Of a DNA stretch of 53,430 nt, positions 32,727 through 39,200 are shown in pieces. Made by a program: the position numbers and the translations under genes. The stretch's first letter is position 1, and every line of letters starts with the position of its first letter. The stretch lies in the IMG/VR virus record IMGVR_UViG_3300009177_000049, positions 1-53,430 of that record; one strand, 5' to 3'. This DNA comes from a virus. The notes under the pieces are model-generated. The model did not search any database. It saw nothing but the letters and a program-made list of their open reading frames with translations, and was not told the origin of the DNA.

Positions 32727-32770
32727 AGCGACAGCCTGTGTCCACCCCCCGGAGGACACAGGCTGTCGCT
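32727..32770 (-). other. 17-bp perfect intercistronic hairpin
   Basis: AGCGACAGCCTGTGTCC (32727-32743) pairs perfectly with 32754-32770 around a 10-base loop containing a C run. This is the longest uninterrupted stem in the operon. It lies between the 32850 stop and the 32682 start and lacks a U tract. Confidence 0.7.
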
Positions 32771-32849
32771 GATCCCGTGACTCGCTACACATACCGACCC
32801 GGTCACGGTCTATCGGCATGCGGCCCAGCACTCAGATGGCTGGACAGTT

Positions 32850-33101
32850 CTACTGATCCCCGAGGGGATGAAGCGTCAGACCCTGCGGGTCCTGACCGTA
32901 GTAGCCAGACTCGAGGTTGCTCAGCAAGGAGTTCGCCGAACCACCGTCGAGATCGTGGCCATCACTACGCAGATGCCAGATGCACAGGGTGCATCCGTGC
33001 GACTGTGGCATCGCATCGTCACCGATGCTGATGCCACGCCGCAGGAGTTCAGCCACAGCCAGGGCCTCGGACCCCAGCTGGTCACGCAGTTGCTCCGTCA
33101 T
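32850..33101 (-). CDS. Unknown 83-residue protein
   Basis: ATG 33101 overlaps the upstream stop. The product begins MTEQLRDQLGSEALAVAELL and has a Cys/His-containing centre (SHGCTLCIWHLRSDGHD). A Cys-x2-Cys pair with nearby His could bind a metal. The ending (GLTLHPLGDQ) is not diagnostic. Function is unknown. Confidence 0.55.
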   Translation of the reverse strand: MTEQLRDQLGSEALAVAELLRRGISIGDDAMPQSHGCTLCIWHLRSDGHDLDGGSANSLLSNLESGYYGQDPQGLTLHPLGDQ

Positions 33102-33331
33102 GGAACCAGTCCCAACGCTTGACAGTCTCGATACCCACGGGAATGCGGGTACCGCCACGCCTCATCGCATCCGCCGTACGGCTGACGCAACGAGGATCCA
33201 GGGTGGATCGCCGGCGACTGGCTGTTGCTGTCCTTTCCCGACATCACCAGCAGTACGCCAACAATCAGGCAGCAGAGCAGCACGAACCCAGCCACGAACG
33301 TGGCATGGATCCGTGCCGCCTGCTTGGTCAC
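33098..33331 (-). CDS. Small membrane protein with extracytoplasmic Cys-containing tail
   Basis: This 77-residue protein has one transmembrane helix at about 11-30 (TFVAGFVLLCCLIVGVLLVM) after a basic start, then a polar tail with two Cys residues (GGCDEAW; YRDCQAL) that could form a disulphide outside the membrane. It overlaps both neighbours by 4 bases. A membrane-anchored superinfection-exclusion or envelope function would fit the layout. This is speculation. Confidence 0.6.
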   Translation of the reverse strand: MTKQAARIHATFVAGFVLLCCLIVGVLLVMSGKDSNSQSPAIHPGSSLRQPYGGCDEAWRYPHSRGYRDCQALGLVP

Positions 33332-33717
33332 GCCTTGACCCGCTTCCGCGGGTCACCGCTGCGCCTGGCTGCGCTGGCAGCACGAGCAAGCTCATGCTTC
33401 ACCAGCTCAGCGTGCAACGTACCGACGCTGGTCTCGAGGTTGGTCACGGACTCAACCAGTTCGAGGTTGGCAGTTGCCAACGCATCGGAACGCTCATGCC
33501 ATACAGCAGCCTCGGCTTCTGCCTGCTCAAGAGCATGGACAGTGCCGAGCATGTCACGCTCCCACTCCCTGTTGCGGGCGTTGCTCATCGCAACGTCGGA
33601 CAGGAGCTGGACATTGCCCAGTTCGCACTCGTTGAGATCACGCTTCAGCGCGATCACGAACAGTGCGAGCACGGCGATCACAGTCGCCAATGCCATGAAA
33701 CCCAAAGCTTCCAACAT
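33328..33717 (-). CDS. Membrane-anchored coiled-coil protein
   Basis: This 129-residue protein has an N-terminal transmembrane helix (about 2-24: FMALATVIAVLALFVIALK), then a polar coiled coil (ECELGNVQLLSD through HAELVKHELARAAS) and a basic end (RRSGDPRKRVKA). The architecture resembles inner-membrane spanins, but a Gram-positive-type host would not need one. I choose ATG 33717 with GGGAGA upstream over farther in-frame starts, which lie in the structured leader. Function is unknown. Confidence 0.6.
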   Translation of the reverse strand: MLEALGFMALATVIAVLALFVIALKRDLNECELGNVQLLSDVAMSNARNREWERDMLGTVHALEQAEAEAAVWHERSDALATANLELVESVTNLETSVGTLHAELVKHELARAASAARRSGDPRKRVKA

Positions 33718-33740
33718 GAGATCTCCCAATCTCTCTCTCA

Positions 33741-33866
33741 AGATATCGTTAGATATCTCAATCCCTTTACCCCCAAACCAAAAAGGAAATACGTATCCTG
33801 TGGTTACGCATAACCACGGCTCACGCATGAGCCGGCGCTACGCATAGCGACAGCACACACGTGTGC
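33741..33866. promoter_or_regulatory. Cluster of five small hairpins between two leftward genes
   Basis: AGATATC-GTTA-GATATCT lies at 33741-33758. Three contiguous hairpins follow with the same loop: GTGGTTA-CGCA-TAACCAC (33800-33817), GGCTCA-CGCA-TGAGCC (33818-33833) and CGCTA-CGCA-TAGCG (33836-33849). CACACGTGTG (33856-33865) is a perfect palindrome. On leftward RNA the repeated loop reads UGCG, a UNCG-type tetraloop. Stems differ while the loop is constant. Possible roles: RNA leader control, terminator, or single-strand hairpin promoter for a phage polymerase. Confidence 0.85.
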
Positions 33867-33874
33867 AAGTGGTG

Positions 33875-34231
33875 TTACTCCACACCTAGATCATCGAATG
33901 AGATAGACACGCCTCTCGATGCATACATGGCTACCATCGCTTCGGTGTTGGCCCTCGCTTGACGAGGATCAACGCCTCGCTCGATGAAAGCCTCATACTC
34001 TCGCTGAAGATCAGCGAGTACCTGAGCTCGCACATACTTCGAGTCAGGCAAAGCGTTGTGACGGACCGGACCAATGCTGGCCGGACTCAACATCCCAAGG
34101 TCCACCACATGTGTGGTGAGTACGTGGTCCACGTACTTGGACAGAGTCCAGCCCTTCAGACGTGCAGCTGTCTCGAGAGACGAGCGCACGTCGGCGGCAA
34201 CACGAGCAGTGATCGTTGTGTTCATAGTCAT
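33875..34231 (-). CDS. Ribbon-helix-helix DNA-binding regulator
   Basis: This 118-residue protein has an Arc/MetJ-like N-terminus: TTITARVAADVRSSLETAAR then LKGWTLSKYVDHVLTTHV (strand, helix, helix). The C-terminal half is helical (YVRAQVLADLQREYEAFIER) and may mediate oligomerisation. ATG 34231 (or 34225) lies 8 bases from a perfect palindrome CGTACAC-GAT-GTGTACG and beside the repeat array centred at 34397. Inferred: an autoregulated repressor or early/late switch. It is the most upstream gene of the leftward operon. Confidence 0.8.
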   Translation of the reverse strand: MTMNTTITARVAADVRSSLETAARLKGWTLSKYVDHVLTTHVVDLGMLSPASIGPVRHNALPDSKYVRAQVLADLQREYEAFIERGVDPRQARANTEAMVAMYASRGVSISFDDLGVE

Positions 34232-34239
34232 GGACACAA

Positions 34240-34256
34240 CGTACACGATGTGTACG
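34240..34256. promoter_or_regulatory. Probable autoregulatory operator of the RHH gene
   Basis: CGTACAC and GTGTACG flank GAT in a perfect inverted repeat, 9-25 bases upstream of ATG 34231. RHH proteins bind such short symmetric sites and commonly repress their own gene. Binding is inferred, not shown. Confidence 0.65.
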
Positions 34257-34287
34257 AATGCTGCAATGAATCGCCGGCAAACAGGGA

Positions 34288-34506
34288 TGTAGACACCCCA
34301 TGTAGACACCCTGTGTACAACTGCAAACGTGCAGGTCAGACGGCACATGGTGCATGTAGACAGCCTTCACATACCAATCTCACCAGAAGGTGTACAACAT
34401 ACACCTAGGGATGAGGTTAGATACGAGAAGGTGTCTACACACCACATGCACCGCCTGACCTGCACAGATGCAGTTGTACACAGGGTGACTACACCAGGTG
34501 TCTACA
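34288..34506. repeat. Mirror-symmetric array, centre 34397, related to the array at 12060
   Basis: Every part has its mirror at the exact expected base around 34397. TGTAGACACC 34288 pairs with 34497. TGTAGACACC 34301 pairs with GGTGACTACA 34484. CTGTGTACAACTGCA 34311-34325 pairs with 34469-34483. CAGGTCAG 34332 pairs with CTGACCTG 34455. TGTAGACAGC 34355 pairs with GGTGTCTACA 34430. The centre is AGGTGTA-CAACA-TACACCT (34388-34406). It shares TGTAGACACC and CAGGTCAG with the first array. Probably a protein-bound control region or replication origin. Confidence 0.9.
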
Positions 34507-34855
34507 CACCGCCGGCCCAATCAGCTCGGTGCCCTCGCTGCCCAGTGAACCGAGCACAGCTCGAGACACAGCTACCGCTGTGACAATGCTGATACGCAAT
34601 GCATTGCGATAAGAATATGATCGAGCGTGGCAAACCACATTATGACTGTGTCATAAAATCCGTCATGCTCTAACAACCACATTGCGCATGCACACCTTGT
34701 CTTGTGACAATCCCTCGCCCAGTAGCCTGGGCGCAAACGTCACGAGACTAGGTGAAAGTATGTTGTGTCATGTTGTGTCTTCTCATCAACGCATACGCAT
34801 TGTGAAAAAAAGAGCATGACTCCCAGCATAAGCTGGAAGCCACACTCGATCCCAA
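34507..34855. promoter_or_regulatory. AT-richer intergenic region with palindromes
   Basis: I see no supportable gene here. It holds CGCAATGCATTGCG (34595-34608), TTATGAC-TGT-GTCATAA (34640-34656), a tandem ATGTTGTGTC (34760-34779), ACGCATACGCAT (34789-34800), and a weak promoter-like TTGTGA...TAGCCT (34702-34728). The base composition is visibly richer in A+T than the surrounding genes, as is common at regulatory or origin sites. Confidence 0.6.
34805..34841 (-). terminator. Probable terminator of the 34856-35089 gene
   Basis: On leftward RNA, GGCUUCCAGC and GCUGGGAGUC (34841-34818) form a 10-bp stem with two G-U pairs and a UUAU loop. A U7 run follows after six bases (A7 at 34805-34811). 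It begins 15 bases after the gene's stop. Confidence 0.6.
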
Positions 34856-35089
34856 CTACTTCGTGTAGTTGTCCAGCATACGCTGATAAGCGTCGATGAT
34901 CTTCTGGTCCGAACCAGCAGACTTCATCTCCTCGATTGCCTTACGCAACCGATCCATGTTGTCCATGACCTGACCATCGACAACAACCGACTTCTCACGA
35001 ATAGTCGACGCCATCAGCGAGCGCATCATCCCATTCATGGGATCCATGCCAGCGATAACGCTAGCCTTGAGCGCATCTCCAAAATCCAT
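34856..35089 (-). CDS. Unknown 77-residue early-region protein
   Basis: ATG 35089 has TAGGAG 6 bases upstream. The product begins MDFGDALKASVIAGMDPMNG and is Met-rich and helical, with DRLRKAIEEMKSAGSDQ near its end. It is a single-gene unit with its own AT-rich upstream region and its own terminator, outside the main leftward operon. This suggests separate, probably early, expression. No family is recognised. Confidence 0.65.
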   Translation of the reverse strand: MDFGDALKASVIAGMDPMNGMMRSLMASTIREKSVVVDGQVMDNMDRLRKAIEEMKSAGSDQKIIDAYQRMLDNYTK

Positions 35090-35445
35090 GTTGACTCCTA
35101 AGTCACATGAGACATCAGTTACCACTGTGATAACCAACCAAAAAGAAATCAACCAAACGAAACAAATGTTTCACTTATTACATTCCAAATGGATCCTAAT
35201 ACCCATATATATATATAATAAGGGGGAATAGATTGTTTCTTTTGTTTATGTTGTTTATATTGGAACCTCCCGCAAACTTTTCCCGTGTTCCAGATGCAGC
35301 TCCAGATGCACGGAGTTTGGGGTTTCGACGGAATCGCCTTCGAGCTTCGACGCTTGTGCGACACCAGGAGAGGGCTGGAAGCCTTGTGACGGCCTGGGCT
35401 CCTGCGGGTGAGCCGTGAGAGCCGTGTAGGTGGGAGGCTGAGCGC
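35090..35445. promoter_or_regulatory. Divergent intergenic region with an AT-rich core
   Basis: I see no gene. Bases about 35125-35270 are strikingly AT-rich for this genome and include a (TA)n run ending TATAAT (35214-35219) and GAAACA-AA-TGTTTC (35159-35172). The region separates a leftward gene from the rightward virion block, so it should hold promoters for both. No good -35 box lies 17 bases before TATAAT. Confidence 0.55.
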
Positions 35446-35715
35446 ATGGATCGTCGGGATCGTCCCAGGTTGAGGGATCGCAGCACGGGTGACCTGATGG
35501 TGCTGATGATCGCTGTGACGATCTGCCTGATGGTGGTGGGCACGATGGGCACGATCGTGGTGGTGGAGATCGTGAATCCGAGTGTGGACACCTCGTCTGC
35601 GTCGAGGCAGATCACCGAGGTGCTGTCCACGCTGATCGGGTTGCTGGCTGGCTTCCTGGCTGGGCGTACGGACTACAACTCGGATGCGAAGCACAAGAAG
35701 GAGGACGAGAAGTGA
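35446..35715 (+). CDS. Small membrane protein at the head of the virion block
   Basis: This 89-residue protein has a basic N-terminus (MDRRDRPRLRDR), a long hydrophobic helix (about 17-45: LMVLMIAVTICLMVVGTMGT...), a second amphipathic/hydrophobic segment (VLSTLIGLLAGFLAG, about 61-75) and a charged Lys/Glu tail. The layout resembles small phage holins or accessory membrane proteins. ATG 35446 follows GGGAGG. The next gene starts inside its stop codon. Confidence 0.65.
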   Translation: MDRRDRPRLRDRSTGDLMVLMIAVTICLMVVGTMGTIVVVEIVNPSVDTSSASRQITEVLSTLIGLLAGFLAGRTDYNSDAKHKKEDEK

Positions 35716-36191
35716 TCCTCACGCGTTCCCCGTTCGGCTACATCGCAGCCGGTGCCCTGGCAGTCTTGGCGTTCGGTGCTGCGATGGTCGGGACTGAAGC
35801 CTCTGAACCTGCGTCACAGAAGGTGACTACGGTCGTCTCAGTACCGGGACCGCAAGGGCCTGCCGGCCAGCAGGGGGAGCGTGGCCGGCAGGGTCCCCAG
35901 GGTCCGCAGGGTCGCGTTGGCCGTACGGGGAATCCGGGTCGCGACGGTGTGGACGGCGTCAACGGTAGCCCAGGCGTGCGGGGGGCGCCTGGACCAGCGG
36001 GTCGTCAGGGTCGTCCTGGCTTCAGGGGGAAGCCGGGACGGCCCGGTCGCACCGGTAGAACCGGTGAGCAGGGGATACCGGGTCCGGCTGGTCCGATCTG
36101 TCCGACCGGCTTCCATGTGGCGGTTGTTGCGTTGCATCAGCGTTCGCCGGTCGACACGGATGTGACGGTCAGTGTCTGTGTGGCTGATTGA
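35712..36191 (+). CDS. Membrane-anchored collagen-like protein
   Basis: This 159-residue protein starts at GTG 35712 (GTGA overlap). An N-terminal hydrophobic anchor or signal (FGYIAAGALAVLAFGAAMVG, about 8-27) is followed by an uninterrupted collagen-like Gly-X-Y region (about 45-128) that is Arg/Gln/Pro-rich. A small C-terminal module has two Cys (CPTGFHVAVVALHQ ... VCVAD). It should trimerise into a rod outside the membrane or on the virion. An anchor plus Gly-X-Y rod plus Cys cap is unusual for a fibre, which normally lacks a signal-like helix. Confidence 0.75.
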   Translation: MILTRSPFGYIAAGALAVLAFGAAMVGTEASEPASQKVTTVVSVPGPQGPAGQQGERGRQGPQGPQGRVGRTGNPGRDGVDGVNGSPGVRGAPGPAGRQGRPGFRGKPGRPGRTGRTGEQGIPGPAGPICPTGFHVAVVALHQRSPVDTDVTVSVCVAD

Positions 36192-36198
36192 CGAGTAG

Positions 36199-36228
36199 CC
36201 TCAGGCTCAGCTTCCCCGATGCCTGAGG
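36199..36228 (+). promoter_or_regulatory. Hairpin overlapping the ribosome site of the giant gene
   Basis: CCTCAGGC (36199-36206) pairs perfectly with GCCTGAGG (36221-36228), burying most of the GAGGAG ribosome site (36225-36230) of the following gene. It could limit translation of the giant protein or act as a weak terminator after the collagen-like gene. Confidence 0.55.
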
Positions 36229-36235
36229 AGTAGTG

Positions 36236-39200
36236 GTGGGCAAGTACGACTCGAGTGCGTTGCAGCCGTGGCTGGGTCAGTCTCAGAACCCTGCTGCCCC
36301 CGAGGGGATGCAGCAGGCTGCGCGGGCCGGTGGTGGTGTGGCCGCCGGCGTCCCGATGTACGACTCGTCCAAGCTGGGTGCGTGGGTGACGGACCCGGAG
36401 ATCGGGTACACGGGTGCAGCGCAGTCCTGGTACACGGGTGCGAACTTCGACGGCACGAACAACGGGTATGACAACCAGTTCGTGAGTGACTACATGTCCA
36501 AGTGGAACAAGGCGTTGGAGGAGGGGACGGCGAACACGTACTTCGAGCAGGAGCATGCGACGGGAATCGTCACCTGGGATCACACAGGTACCGATGGGAC
36601 GCAGTTCAAGTACGGGGATGTCTACGTCAACGGCGACAAGGTCGCCAACATGTACGACAAGAAGGACGGCGGGTTCGACGAGAACACCGCGAACCTTGCG
36701 ATGTCCACGTGGACGTTGAGCAAGGACCAGAAGGCGCACGCGTTCTCGGCCTCCGACCCGTTGCAGCACCTGGGTCGTGAGGTTCAGGCGCAGCGGGAGA
36801 AGGACAACGTCGAGATCCCGCAGCAGCTGAAGGCGATGGAGTTCAACGCGGACGTGAAGGACACGGCGCACCAGTTCGAGGAGGGAACGACCGATGAGGC
36901 GATCATCCTGGGTGGTGCCGCGGGTGGCGCGGCGTTGGGTACAGGTGTCGGTGCGGCGATTGGCTCGACGTTCTTCGGTGTGGGTGCTGCGGTGGGTGCC
37001 CCGGTGGGTGCCGGCATCGGTGCGCTGGTCGGTGGCGTCGGCGCGTTCCTGAACAAGGACAGTCTGACGGAGCAGGCTGCGAGGGCGTACGAGATCACGG
37101 CGCTGTCCACGGACCAGTACGGCTCCGGTGCCGGGATCTCGACCGGTGTCCAGCAGTGGGGTGGTTTCGCGGGCCGGTTGATCTCCCCGCTGCAGAACAC
37201 CGAGCAGGGGCTGTACGACTGGTCCCAGGGTGATGTGGGTGATGGCGAGTCGGCGTTCTACCGGACCGACAAGTCCGGGAAGTCGACGACGCCGGCGTGG
37301 GTGAAGGTGGCCGATGTCGGTGCTGCGCTCGGTGACGGTGCGCTGCAGTTCGCGTCCCCGATCGGTCGCGGGCTGTACATGGCACAGATGGGTTCCACTG
37401 TCGCAGGGGAGACGGCGGAGCTGGCGCTGACCGGTGGCTCCCAGTTCGACTACAACAAGGGCGGGTTCGACAACGTCTTCAAGGACGAGGCGGGGCACTT
37501 CAGCCCGTCCCAGGGTGCGGCTGGGATTGCGAAGATCGGTGTCGATGTGGCGCAGATCGGTCTCGCCAGAGGGCTGTTGACGAAGTCGTGGGCTGGTCGT
37601 GAGGCTGCGGGGCTCAGCCAGATGGGCGCCGCACCGGGAGCCGTAGGCACTCTCGGTACGGCTGTCTCGGGTAGGGCGGTGGCCCGTGATGTGCTGCCGA
37701 CGTGGGCCGGTGGAAGGACTGCGGCGCAGAAGGCTGCGCTCGAGGCCGGCGGCAAGGAGGAGATCGAGTCGGGCTACCGGTACATCACCGACGATGTCGG
37801 GCAGGTGGTCGGCAAGAGGTACCGCACGATCTCCCTGCTGGCTCCGTCCGAGGCGATCTCGAGTCTGAGCACGCGGGTGATCGCGTTGCGCGGGAAGGAG
37901 GTCGGCCAGGGTGCGTTGAAGGCCGACGACTTCTACCGGGCCGCACAGTCGATGGCCCAGGGTGAGCGGCGGTTCACCACGGCGCTGGTGAACGGGTTCG
38001 GCGAGGGCACCGAGGAGGTGATCCAGTCTGCGCTCGAGTCGTACTCCCACGGTCACGGCGTGGGCAGCATGCAGGACATGGTGAACTCGGGGCTCTACGG
38101 GGCTGCCGGTGGTGTCGGGATGGGTCTGGGCATCAACGCCCACTCCCCGACGGCGGACGAGAAGCTGGACGGTCAGGTGAAGATCGCTCACTACTTCCAG
38201 ACCGGTGGCGAGGTGCTCTCCGATGAGGCGTTGGCGTCGATGACGCCGACGGAGAAGCGTGCGAAGGCGCAGATGGGGAAGCTTGAGCGGGAGACCGCGA
38301 AGGCTGCGTTCACCAAGTACGCCGACGACCGGGCTGCGGACTTCACCGCAGGTGTCGCAGGCGTGAACAAGGTGGTCGACGCGATCAACACGTCCAGGTC
38401 GGAGTCGTTGAAGAACTCCGCGCCGCACACCGACCAGCCGTTCGTCATCACCCAGATCGAGGATGCCGGCCAGGTCGATGCGAACGGGCAGCTGCTGCGC
38501 GGCAGCGTCCCCTCCGATGCGGTGGTCTCCTCCGGTGCCCAGCTGATGCGGAACTTCGGCAACCGGATGCGTGGTATCACCGAGCAGCTGACGCTGCTGA
38601 AGAACAACGAGGTGCTGAAGCAGGCCGACCTCGACAAGAAGCCCGCCGACGAGGGGCTGCAGAACGACCTGGCGAAGATCCAGCAGCAGACCAAGCAGAT
38701 CAACGAGATGATCCGGCTGGGTCAGGCGTTGGGTGCCGAGATCGACGACCGGGTGGGTCGCATGTACGACCCGAACGCCTCGGTTGCGGCCCGTGCGGCG
38801 GAGACCGAGGGGCTGAACCAGTTCCTCCGGGACGCGTTCAACCGGCGTGCCGGTGATGTGAACGGTGTCCCGGTGACCACCGACGAGGAGCGGATGGCGT
38901 TGGCGCGCGCCGTGTCCCAGGTGGTGACCAGGGACCCGCAGGACCAGTCGGGCTCCTACCAGGTGCTGGTGCCGCAGGCGTCACTGAAGCTGACGGTGTC
39001 GAACTCCGACAACGTCCTGGAGATCAGCCACGCGATCCTTCCGGCGATCCGCGGCGACTACGACGGCGACAAGATCAGGACCCAGAACCAGCTGCTGCTG
39101 GACGAGGACATGTTTGTGTCGGCTCGTGCTGGTATGCATTTCCTCGGGGCCGGCACCAGCGTGAACGTGAAGGCCCCGAAGTACGAGAAGTGGGTGGTGC

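Noticed and set aside
34616-34672. An 18-codon frame starting near 34618 in the gene-free zone
   Set aside because: It has no ribosome site, overlaps a palindrome, and its product shows no recognisable pattern.
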